From assembly GCA_000827325.1 (NCBI GenBank), contig KN832870.1, positions 1,612,001-1,676,000 on the forward strand: DNA of 64,000 bases. Reading direction: 5' to 3'. The position numbers and the translations under genes were made by a program. This stretch comes from Oidiodendron maius Zn (Eukaryota > Ascomycota > Leotiomycetes > Myxotrichaceae). Positions 1 through 9,268 of this stretch are shown here, in pieces. The first letter of the stretch is position 1, and each line of letters opens with the position of its first letter. The notes under the pieces are model-generated. The model was not told the DNA's origin. It saw nothing but the letters and a program-made list of their open reading frames with translations, and made no database searches.

Positions 1-1333
1 CGGTTGCGGTACTTGAACCGGGTCGCATGATCCGGGAGATTGGCGGTCTTGCCTTTTTCAACTCCCGTCCTGGGTTCGCTCCCACTGAGGGCAGATTGCT
101 CACCGGTCTGCTGCTCGTTGGCCGGAATTGGTTGATTAACCTCACGCTCCTCCTCTGAGGAGCTCCCGGCTCTTCGGATGTCTGTCTTGGTATAACTTGC
201 CCCGAAATCGTTCTCTTCTTATCACCGCCTCCAGCTGTTAGGTTATGACTCCGTACAGCTTGCGCCGCGGCCGATTCCTCAGCAGGCTCGGGTACTTTCT
301 GCACCCGTTTCGTCGACATTGCCCGGCTCATTTTAGGCGCATCGACATTGAAGTCCATACTCAGTCCTGGAATAGCCCGGGGCTTTCGAGCTGGTGCTTG
401 AGGGGGTTCAATGGGGTATGCTGAAACCACCCCAGGCTCTTTGCGATTAGCAGCTACAGAAATATCTATCGGAGCACTTGGTCCAGGAGGTGTTTCCATT
501 CCCTCGGGGCCAGTTCCTCCACCTCCTGTCGCGGGGAGGTTGGTTAAACTCGGGTTGCTCTCACTGAGCTTTTGCTGCGTTCCAAAATTGGAAAATATGC
601 CTCCCGTGAAGCTCCGTGAAGACGTGTTGTTGAAAGGATCACTTGGGTCCACGGTGGCTGCTGGTCTCGCTCCTGGTCTATTCTGTGCATGGTCGAGCAT
701 TGCTGCTAGAGTGGCGTCTTTCATTGGTAGTTGGCTGTCCCACTGCTCTGGTGCATTCGTCTTCAGAATTGCCTCCATCTCAGCACTCAGTTTAAAGATG
801 TTCGAAACGTTAAGCTTCACGCCCATGTCACAAAGGCTTGTAAAGGCATCCCACATAAAGGGGTTCAGTTTCAGGGCCTCCTCAAAATTACTGATGGCCT
901 TTCTCTTATCATTATGCCCAGCGTAGAGCTTTCCCAACAAGCAGTACACGGCGGCAGCATCCGGATAGGCATTCCGGGTTGATTGCGTATGTTTGCCAAA
1001 GCTGTTCTTCCCTCCCCAGAGACCTCTACTCTTTTCTAAGGCTGTTATCCCTTCCTTGTATTTCTCCAGGACTAACGATGCCTGTGCGAAGACGTATGCA
1101 CAACCAAGGTGTGTTCCTCTGAATCCAGCGGTTCTGCTGTACTCGGAAGCGGATGCATGATCACCCAGTCGCAGATAGCAGAGTGCGAGAAGGTATGCAG
1201 ATTCGGCCGATCTATGGTCGTAGGCAGCTAAGCGCTCTGCAAAGAAGAGGGCATTCTTGGCAAGATTGTTGTCAAGGTGGTAACAGATCAGCTGTCGCAG
1301 CTGGCTTGTCACGCACGTATTTGCTGGTGCCAT
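1..1333 (-). CDS. bimA: Anaphase-promoting complex subunit 3 (APC3/CDC27/BimA), N-terminal part
   Basis: The minus strand is open from an ATG at 1333 to the window edge (about 444 codons, no intron needed). The first ~135 residues are helical TPR-type repeats (starting MAPANTCVTSQLRQLICYHLDN, including the segment YLLALCYLRLGD), typical of APC3 proteins. They are followed by a Ser/Pro-rich linker with the GIFSNFGTQ segment that I recall from Aspergillus BimA. In the family, APC3 is a scaffold of the anaphase-promoting ubiquitin ligase in the nucleus; its TPRs bind Cdh1/Cdc20 and other subunits, and loss arrests cells in mitosis. The C-terminal TPR superhelix lies beyond the left edge, so this is a truncation by the window, not by mutation. 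The gene is divergent from the SND2-like gene across about 0.8 kb. Confidence 0.9.
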   Translation of the reverse strand, partial: MAPANTCVTSQLRQLICYHLDNNLAKNALFFAERLAAYDHRSAESAYLLALCYLRLGDHASASEYSRTAGFRGTHLGCAYVFAQASLVLEKYKEGITALEKSRGLWGGKNSFGKHTQSTRNAYPDAAAVYCLLGKLYAGHNDKRKAISNFEEALKLNPFMWDAFTSLCDMGVKLNVSNIFKLSAEMEAILKTNAPEQWDSQLPMKDATLAAMLDHAQNRPGARPAATVDPSDPFNNTSSRSFTGGIFSNFGTQQKLSESNPSLTNLPATGGGGTGPEGMETPPGPSAPIDISVAANRKEPGVVSAYPIEPPQAPARKPRAIPGLSMDFNVDAPKMSRAMSTKRVQKVPEPAEESAAAQAVRSHNLTAGGGDKKRTISGQVIPRQTSEEPGAPQRRSVRLINQFRPTSSRPVSNLPSVGANPGRELKKARPPISRIMRPGSSTAT

Positions 1334-2158
1334 TATGGGGATGAATGAAGGAGTGAACTCAGGTGAACCAGGTGTACAGGACGCTATAAAGGCCTAGCCA
1401 TGTAGCCAGTGAAGATTATAGACCAGGTAAAATGCTTGGGTCGTCCTTTGTCGACAATGACTTGGCACGTCCGCTGTTTGCGCCCCAGATCCTATCGTGG
1501 ACTCTTGGCTCTGTAATCTGCAGTCTAGCAACAGTCTCTATGATGCTTCTTCCAACATTAGACTTGGGTCAGAGTCCTTGTCGGGGAGAATATCGAGCTC
1601 GTGTGCGCCGAGTGTCCAGGAATAACAACGTTGGAAAGGGAATGGTCGTGAAGCCGGGCTGCACCTGCACACAAAAGGATAAAGGCCAAAATTCCCGGCG
1701 CGATGATGTCTGTGGATCAAGGGAACGGCAACGTTGGAGAGGTTGGGATGTCTCACAACCTCGCAACTAAGAGATGTCGAGCTGTGTTTATGGTTCGTGG
1801 CGGGTAACAGATCGATTGGTCGCGAGAGCTGAACTTCACCTAGCAACAATCACTTCGCTTACTCAGCACGCGCCCAGCGCTTCAGCCTCGTGTCAATTTG
1901 GACAGTGGGACAAATCGAAGAGCAAACTCGTCGAGACCTGGATTTTCGATACTCGGAAGACTGGCTTGTGTGGGATTGGGCTTTGTCTCCAGCAAGCCGC
2001 ATACGACAGCATTGGCTAGGGGAAGGAGAACTAGGCTCTAGGTCGTCTATCCACCAGCATTCCCCATTGCAGGATCGACTGTCTAATTCAATCTTCGTTG
2101 GCATCTTGACCGTTTGTATCTGCACGTTACGAACATCGCCGAAGCATAAGAGCCTGAC
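1334..2158. promoter_or_regulatory. Divergent promoter region between bimA and the SND2-like gene
   Basis: This non-coding stretch of about 0.8 kb separates two genes that point away from each other. The short open frames in it have no recognisable domains and overlap on both strands. No repeat or RNA gene is visible. It presumably holds both promoters and 5' leaders. Confidence 0.5.
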
Positions 2159-2647
2159 ATGGCGCAGAAGGCGAAGAAAGACCGCGCAAAGGCAAACATC
2201 AGCACCCTGAACAACCTCCACGTCGGAACCCTCGCTTTCAATACTATCTTCATTCTCTTCAGCATATTCATTAGACGGCGCTCTCTACTAGCCTATGGCA
2301 TCCTCTCAATTCCCAGTTTAGTGTCAGAATACATCCTCGAATTGACAGGAAGACCCAAATTCGACCCGTCCACAAAGGCGTTGAAGAATTCTGGTGAAGA
2401 CCTCGCCGCACCGGGGTTGACAGAGTATATGTTTGATGTTATCTGGGTTACGTGGTTCTGTCTAATATCCGTCATCATTTTTGGGAATTGGGGGTGGCTC
2501 GTTTGGGGTGTTATCCCCGGGTTTGGGGCATATAAAGGTTATGGATTATTGGGAATGGCAAGAGGGATGGCGGGAGCTGCTCAAGCCGGGCAGATGCCAC
2601 AGGAGCAGGCAGTTGCGGGGAATAGGAAGCAGAGAAGAGCAGCTTGA
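2159..2647 (+). CDS. SRP-independent ER targeting protein, SND2/TMEM208 family
   Basis: A single exon of 162 residues starts MAQKAKKDRAKANISTLNNL and ends KQRRAA. A short basic N-terminus precedes a hydrophobic hairpin (about residues 24-60), a soluble stretch, and a second hydrophobic pair (about 96-133). This order and the length fit the DUF788/TMEM208 family (yeast Snd2/Env10). In the family this ER membrane protein takes part in the SND route that inserts proteins whose membrane segments are central or C-terminal. The very basic C-terminal tail is probably cytosolic. No intron was needed, and the start is the first ATG in frame with the conserved Lys-rich N-terminus. Confidence 0.85.
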   Translation: MAQKAKKDRAKANISTLNNLHVGTLAFNTIFILFSIFIRRRSLLAYGILSIPSLVSEYILELTGRPKFDPSTKALKNSGEDLAAPGLTEYMFDVIWVTWFCLISVIIFGNWGWLVWGVIPGFGAYKGYGLLGMARGMAGAAQAGQMPQEQAVAGNRKQRRAA

Positions 2648-3343
2648 GAGAAGAGCGAGGCGGCCTACGTGAATGCCTCCGGCCTCCGGATTTCCGGTAT
2701 AATCCTTTGGCCTGCACTCATATCGTGCGAAGAACACTGGGGACCAGAGCCATGAGAACTCGTCGGCTCATGCCCTACGAGGACATCAACAGAAAGAGAT
2801 TGCCACGTCGTAGTTGGATTAACAGCCATAATCCCATGGCAATATTCCAACCCAGGACTATTATCTACTTCCCAGTTGATGGATGCGGTCGAATGCTGCA
2901 TATTACTATAGAGCAGAATGCAACTCTCGGATATTTTCTGCCCAATCTTACTATTAGCCTCGCGTTGAATTCTAGGAATGCAAACTATTGAGACATGTAA
3001 AAATAATGTCCCGCGTGGAGCTCTGGTCTGATCCGATGATCTGATGGACGGGATTGCTGCTTTCGGGAAAGCCACGCCGGCTATCGCAGCTGTCGGGCAT
3101 CATAACCGTAACCGACAATTATTCGCAGTGACATGAGAAGAATCATCGCGCGATTGAAACTCCCCGATAAATCTCTCCGACCTCAACCAGCAGAAGCCCT
3201 CTACTGACTACCTCTCTTCTACCTCCTCCAACGGCTGAGGCTTCTTCTCTTGATCTTCATCATATTAATTTCTACCAATTGCAGCCTGGGGCTTTTGATT
3301 TATCAACCATCTCCCATCTGCTTTCTACGCTGCTTGTCCACCC
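2648..3343. other. Intergenic: SND2-like 3' region and cytochrome b5 reductase promoter
   Basis: No gene is visible in this stretch of about 0.7 kb. The last ~150 bases (about 3180-3340) are pyrimidine-rich, as in many Aspergillus core promoters and 5' leaders, and run up to the ATG at 3344. Confidence 0.5.
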
Positions 3344-4435
3344 ATGTCGGCCCTCCTTAGCAAGTCATATGTCGACAGCGTCTACATCCCGTCCGGTCTG
3401 CTGGTCGTTGGATGCTTGATTGTGAAGCGCGAATGGGTCCCGTATGCTGTCGTAGTTGCAGCACTACTCTCAGGCTACAGACTGCTCGGGGGAACAAGTA
3501 GGCTTTCCCCGCAGACAACACTTCAAGGTAGCTAACAGCCTCTCCAGAAGCTCAAACGGCTCTCAAACCCACTGAGTTCCAAGAATTCGAGCTCACGGAA
3601 AAGACAATTATCTCCCACAATGTAGCAATGTGAGTCTTGAGGCAGACAAAAGGCGAGACTTGGTGCTCACGAAATTTAGCTACCGATTCAAGCTCCCATC
3701 TCCCACCGCAATTCTTGGTCTGCCAATCGGACAGCATATCTCAATTGCAGCGACGCTGCTTCAACCCGACGGCAACTCGAAGGAGATTGTGCGATCCTAT
3801 ACACCCATCTCTGGAGACCACCAGCCAGGGTTCTTCGATCTCCTGATCAAGTCGTACCCCGCCGGCAACATCTCGAAACACATGGCGTCCCTGGTCGTGG
3901 GACAAAGTATCAAAGTCCGAGGTCCTAAGGGAGCCATGGTCTACAGCCCAAATATGGTTCGCCATTTTGGCATGATCGCGGGAGGAACCGGAATCACTCC
4001 CATGCTGCAGATTATCCGGGCTGTGATCCGGGGTCGCGCTGCCGGTGACAAGACGGAGATCGACCTGATCTTCGCTAATGTCAACCCGGAAGATATCCTG
4101 CTCCGCGAGGACCTCGATCAGCTCGCCAAGGATGACAAGGGATTCAGAGTGCACTACGTCCTCAACAACCCGCCTGAGAATTGGGAGGGAGGAGTGGGTT
4201 TTGTGACTCCTGAGATGATCACCGTACGTATATTCTTTATATTCCTCTGGACAAGTGTGATTTGAGTACTGACGATTCCTCAAAGAAATGGATTCCTAAG
4301 CCCGCAGCGGATGTCAAGCTCCTGCTCTGCGGACCCCCACCTATGATCAGTGCGATGAAGAAGGCGTCCGAGAGCCTAGGGTTCGCTAAGGCACGACCAG
4401 TCAGTAAATTAGAGGATCAGGTGTTCGCGTTCTAG
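3344..4435 (+). CDS. cbr1: NADH-cytochrome b5 reductase (CBR1 type)
   Basis: Four exons (3344-3497, 3548-3629, 3680-4223, 4286-4435) give 309 residues, the usual length for fungal Cbr1. A hydrophobic N-terminal anchor (about residues 12-45) precedes the FAD domain with RSYTPIS near residue 116. The NADH domain carries GGTGITP near 179 and CGPPPM near 275, and the protein ends in the typical DQVFAF. The family transfers electrons from NADH to cytochrome b5 for fatty-acid desaturation, ergosterol synthesis and diphthamide formation, at the outer mitochondrial or ER membrane. All three introns are GT..AG and about 50-62 nt, and the summed exon length is in frame. Nothing looks broken. Confidence 0.92.
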
Positions 4436-7093
4436 AGGATTGACTGCATAGATGCAAGGCAAGATGCGGTACGAAGAGATTGTGGATGCTGGTTGGAGGA
4501 ATCTGGGACGTCCGGTACATGCATCAACTTCGGAAGAGGAGTGCTAGTAACTAAAATGGGTTTACCTTGGCTTGAAGTGCTTGCAGATAATGGAATATTT
4601 CCCACTTGGGAGGGTTTGTAAGACAACTTAGGCGCGGCGCTGTCTGGAAACCAACATTAAATGAGGAAAATTCATCATTCTTCCACTTCTTCGACTCCAA
4701 TAAATTCCATTGGATCGACCGGTTCCCATCTAATCCTGACCGTTGGTTCGATCCGTATCAATTACCACAGGAACAATAAACTATAACAGTCTGCATCCTT
4801 TTACAACTCCCACGCCTTCGGGGTGCTAAATCCGCTACAAGCGGCCATTGTTAAAGTTACAAGGTTTTCTTTGATATAAATATATATACTAGTAAGTATT
4901 ATGAGAGAGTACTTATTATAGGTCTGACAGCTCGCCCACTGAATGAAATTCTGAGAGAGACACTAAGCTTTGTTTCCTTACCCCTCCTAAGACCTTATTT
5001 GCTAGAATCATTAACTCGACAGCCCCCCATTATGCGCATAAAATAAGATACCATTTACATGACCCCAGCAATCCCCTACACGCGAATGTCATATTTATAT
5101 GCCCGTACGAACCATAAAATTTGCGGGAATATAGAGGAATATTTATGTCAATTACCTGACGTAAAACCGTCAATGGAGGGATGTGATACTTCAATTGTAA
5201 AAGATTGTACAGTGATCCTTAAACCGCAGTGAATAGCGGGAGATAAATGAATCTACTGCTCCCAAAACCTGTGTGGAATGGGAGGATACAAAGAAGGTAG
5301 AACTTTCTTGTTTTATGTTGAATGGTAAGAGGCATGAGCATATATTGAGGACAAGAGTAACTACTAAACCCGCTTTAGCTTCCAGTTCCTTCTTGACCCC
5401 AGGGAGAACTGCACGCACTTAGCCAGTTCACTATTCCATCCTCCTGCATCACTCTCCGTCCCTCTTCAATAACATACCTTCCGGAGATATGATTCGATTA
5501 CAGCACACCGGAGGAAGAGAATATTCCCATCTATCATGATAGCAGTTAGGACTAGTGCACATCCAACAGTCATAGCCACAGCTCCGTTACAGGGCCTGTT
5601 GGTGCCTCGAGGTTTAAAAACATGCAATCATTCTCGAACGTGGCTGGATGCACTTCTAGTCCAATTGCCTAAGCCCTTATTAAATCCTGTATTTAATTTA
5701 CACTCTTTCAACCTGGCGATATGTCATTGCGTCTGACTTTACGTTCATACGCTCCCTGTTTGTGTGCGCCTCATGAACATGTTCCATCGGTCCTCGCAAA
5801 TTAGCTGCGCTGAGATGATGCTTTCACCATGTTGAGTCAGATATCACTGTAAACGTGGCAGCCTCATCACGCCGGTGTTAATGACAGAAGGGCATTGTGT
5901 AGAGCACGTTCATTGCTGGCCGCGTTACGCCAAATGCAGTGAGTTTTCGTCATGACGAAAAACGGGACTACGTGAGCATCGTAGGTGCTTGGCAGCTCTT
6001 CTCAGACATTTTGCCACGCGGGAATCCGAAATAGGAGCTGTCGAAACCCTTTACGCGTGGTGTGGGAGTACAAAGCATGGACGACAATGTGGGTCTGAAG
6101 GATGGTCAGCGATCTCCAAGACACATACCCTTTTCCGTGCAAGGCACATAAGGCGACGTATGTGGTAAGACTAGAGTCTGGAAGACTTGAAACTTGGCTT
6201 TTGTTGCAGTGTGAGATTATATGGATTTATTTTCTTGTCGGATGGTCTTGGTTTGCCAAAATGAAGATCAAACCGTGTCGTTAATAACGTTGCTCATTAG
6301 GCAGGGAAAGGCCAACCGGTAACTCCGGCAGCAATCGAAATGGGGATCTCAACTAAACTTATTACCGCTGACTGGTGTATACTCCTCGTTCTGTGACCCG
6401 AAAGCCCGGGAGGAGCTGCATATAAGCTCTAACAAGTGGAAAGATGATCCCGTGTGGCGTTGACTGTCACAGGCTGCGAACCGAAGCCTTCTTAAGGGAA
6501 ATTCTACTCCGCCGTGCTGATATTCCGATGTTTATTGATGAGGGGGAGGCTGTACGGTTCACCACGTTTTGAGTTCGATGCAGACGCAAATGTAACAGTT
6601 GGAGACTTTTTGGCTGAGCGCTGAACGAATCACAACGCCGCTAATTATTAGCTGACCCTGCAACCACGGCTCGTATCCGTATTTGGAGATATCGTAGCCG
6701 GTCATCCAAGCGGATATATATGGGCAAAGTTTCCGGTGATCAAAATGTTCCGCTGTAGCACATAGCCATGTTTTCATGATGGACGACTCGAGAGGCCTTA
6801 ATCTCACGACTTGTACGACCATATAGCGAATACTATGGCTCTAAGGTATCCTACTGTTCAAACATGGACAGCATATATAGAGCGTTGTCTTCGGCTATAA
6901 TCTCTGACTTCATATCCTCCCTCTGGGTGGAGCTTCCATGGTAACCAGCTTATGATTGTTGACTTTTTATTAATATCCGTCTTTGCCCTTCGCAGAAAAT
7001 TCGTCTCAACGAGCTAGAGAGACTATTATTCTCCCTAGGTTTTAGGAGAGATATCTTTACAAGACACTAGTCTTAAAAACCAGCATTTTCCAA
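4436..7093. other. Gene-poor AT-rich intergenic region
   Basis: I found no coding sequence with family resemblance in these ~2.7 kb. AT-rich patches occur at about 4660-5160 and 6960-7090. An 18-bp perfect palindrome lies at 5944-5961 (separate entry). The last few hundred bases should contain the promoter of the velvet-domain gene. Confidence 0.5.
5944..5961. repeat. 18-bp perfect palindrome
   Basis: The sequence TTTTCGTCATGACGAAAA is identical to its reverse complement. It lies in a gene-free stretch about 1.1 kb upstream of the velvet-domain gene. It could be a dimeric transcription-factor site (the core resembles bZIP half-sites) or chance. Confidence 0.6.
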
Positions 7094-7892
7094 ATGACTT
7101 CATCTAATCAACTTCCTATCTCCAACTTGTTGAGTGAGAATTCTAGGTACGTGTAAGTTATCATTGATATTTGAATACATTTTCTCATTCTGAAGTGGCC
7201 ACTCCCATCGTCCTCCGCCGGTATACAGCATTACAGTCCGCCAACATCCACTGTCTGCCCGCGCTTGCGGATTCAGCGAAAGAGATCGTCGAGTCATTGA
7301 TCCTCCACCTATTCTTGTCCTGGAGGTCCGTGACCCGGGGTCAAGCGAGGAAGAAATCGTCGCAAGGCTTCGCTCGTCATTCTATGTGGTATATTGTTCA
7401 CTGTGGAATCCATGGAGTGACGAAGAGGATAATATAATGCCTTCGTCATCAAGGCTGCCTCAGCGACGGCTGATTGGGACACTCGTCGGGTCGCATTTTT
7501 ATGGCAGAGACGACAGCAACAAAGAGCAATGCTTCTTCTACTTTTCAGACCTCTCTGTGAGGACTGCAGGTACCTATTGTCTGAAGTTCGACCTTGTGGT
7601 GTTGGATGCCTGGCGAGTGATGACCCGATCCAGTCTTGCTGTCTCTGCCACGACCAAGAGTAACGTCTTCGCAGTGCACAATGCCAAAGACTTTAAGGGC
7701 ATGCGACCAAGCACCGATTTGACAAGATGTTTGAGAGCCCAAGGATGTCTTATCCCAGTTAAAAAGGGGAGTGCAAAAGCGGGTGCTTCCCATTCACCAG
7801 AGGCGGGAAGCGACGAAGAAGATAATGAAGAAGGCAGTGGTAATGCGGATATTGGAATCCAAGATTTGCCAGAAATTGCCCAGAGCCGCTAA
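7094..7892 (+). CDS. Compact velvet-domain protein, VosA/VelC-like
   Basis: Two exons (7094-7146 and 7196-7892) give 249 residues. The velvet domain fills residues ~28-215: VYSITVRQHP, then CGFSERDRRVIDPPPIL, then FYVVYCSLWNP, QRRLIGTLVGSHF, CFFYFSDLSVRTAGTYCLKF, VHNAKDFKGMRPST and LRAQGCLIPVKKG. All are recognisable velvet motifs, closest in my memory to VosA/VelC. Velvet proteins are fungal DNA-binding regulators of development, spore viability and secondary metabolism that act as homo- and heterodimers in the nucleus. A short acidic tail follows (SDEEDNEEGSG). VosA and VelC are much longer, with big Pro/Ser-rich extensions that are absent here. The frame is intact and splice sites are standard, so it may be functional. 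It sits alone in an AT-rich island beside a CTP synthase ruin, which suggests a recent or mobile paralogue. Confidence 0.85.
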
Positions 7893-8280
7893 GAAGAATT
7901 TCCCTTTTATTGCTTGTGAAATGCATTTCGGGAATTATAGGCATATGAGGACTACTAGATAGAGCCGGAATAGATCTGGAAGAGGATATAACGCAACGGG
8001 GAAACGTTCAATAGTTTGTGCCACAACAGACACTTGTCCGAATAATTGGCATTCAAATTCCTATTCACGTCTCAGAAGCCGTTCTATCTGATTGCATCTT
8101 TACATGTGGTTGTCCATCTTACGGTGAGATCGCTGTCGAACTGCCCCACCAAAACGCAGAGAGCCAAAAACGGTTTAACGCAGCGCGTAGTTCCAGCTGA
8201 AATGTTCCAACTTCGCAAGTCAGAAATTCCTCTCTTGCAAAAGCCAGGACAAGCACCATACATGTAGAAAAATCTCCAAA
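7893..8280. other. Intergenic between velvet gene and CTP synthase remnant
   Basis: I see no gene here. It contains the 3' flank of the velvet gene and a stretch immediately before the remnant ATG that could be the old CTP synthase leader. Confidence 0.4.
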
Positions 8281-8968
8281 ATGAAGTACGTTCTCGTGTT
8301 TGGCGGTAATAGCTCTGTATTTTTCAACTTTAAGAGCTAATTATGTGGACTGGCAATTTTCCTGCCGTGTAATAATCCTGGGGATCACGGTCATGGGTAA
8401 ATCCTTATCCTTGACGATGGTGGTGAAGTCGACCTCGACCTCGACAACTACAAACGCTATCTCAACATCACACTTATGCGCGAGAATAATATCACGACCG
8501 GAACGATATTCCCGCATGTAATCGAACGTGTACGCCGTGGCAACTTCTTGGAATATCTTTCTAGTCGTGATATTGTTTGCCTGGGCACGCAGCTTGCCGT
8601 CATCGAATTCGCGCGCCATGTATACGACCTTCCGAAGGCAAGTTTGATTGAGCTGTACGGCAATGCCCAGACCCAGTGCTTATTTTTATGCCTGAAATCG
8701 ATGAAGTCAACATCTGGCACAATGAGATTGGACATGTGTCTGACTCTTCCAGGAACGCTCGGAATTGTCCAGTGTCCCCCGACTCTGTAGCGAGGAGGAA
8801 GAAATCTACGGTAAGCATAGACACCGGTATGAGTTTAACCCAGAATACATTGAACGCCTCTCCAAGGGCGGTTTGCAATTTGTCGGGAAAAATGACAAAG
8901 GAGAGCGGATGGAGATCATAGAACTTAAACACACACCCTGGTTTGTGGGTATGCAGTTCCATCCATAG
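8281..8968 (+). pseudogene. CTP synthase (URA7-like) pseudogene, heavily deleted
   Basis: Fragments match CTP synthase in order. The N-terminus MKYVLVFGG (8281-8307) is followed by the synthetase-domain block LDDGGEVDLDLDNYKRYLN, then ITTG (8410-8560). The same frame then jumps directly into the glutaminase-domain block CLGTQLAVIEFARHV (8581-8625), so roughly 300 codons are missing. A shifted piece around 8690-8740 recalls MPEID..GGTMRL, and the C-terminal block runs EEEIYGKHRHRYEFNPEYIE to MQFHP (8786-8966), stopping before the catalytic Glu. The nucleophile-loop sequence CLGMQ has become CLGTQ. The real enzyme makes CTP from UTP and glutamine. With more than one frame change and large deletions this copy is dead; the functional gene must lie elsewhere. 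Confidence 0.85.
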
Positions 8969-9268
8969 CACCTATTTCAGGTTTTGCAGCCGAGTAAGTC
9001 GTGCCTGGGATTCGTGGCTGTGGTGCTTGGAGAAGGTTAGATCTGATATCACTCGGGATGAGGAAGTTAACCGCGTTGATGGAAACCTATCAATGGCTTG
9101 ATCGAAATCAGGATTTGAGTGGGTATTGTTATATATAAGTATCATAGTTACGCAGCTTCGGCGGCTCGGATAGATAAGAGAAGTAAATATATCCTAGTCC
9201 ATGCAGCTTCAAATGTCGCATGTTCCTATTTAGATGTATTGTTCTTTCCTCAACTTCTCCGTCCAATC

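Noticed and set aside
4731-4760. GGTTCGATCC resembling a tRNA B box
   Set aside because: The flanking bases do not form a T-stem or acceptor stem, and no A box lies at the right distance.
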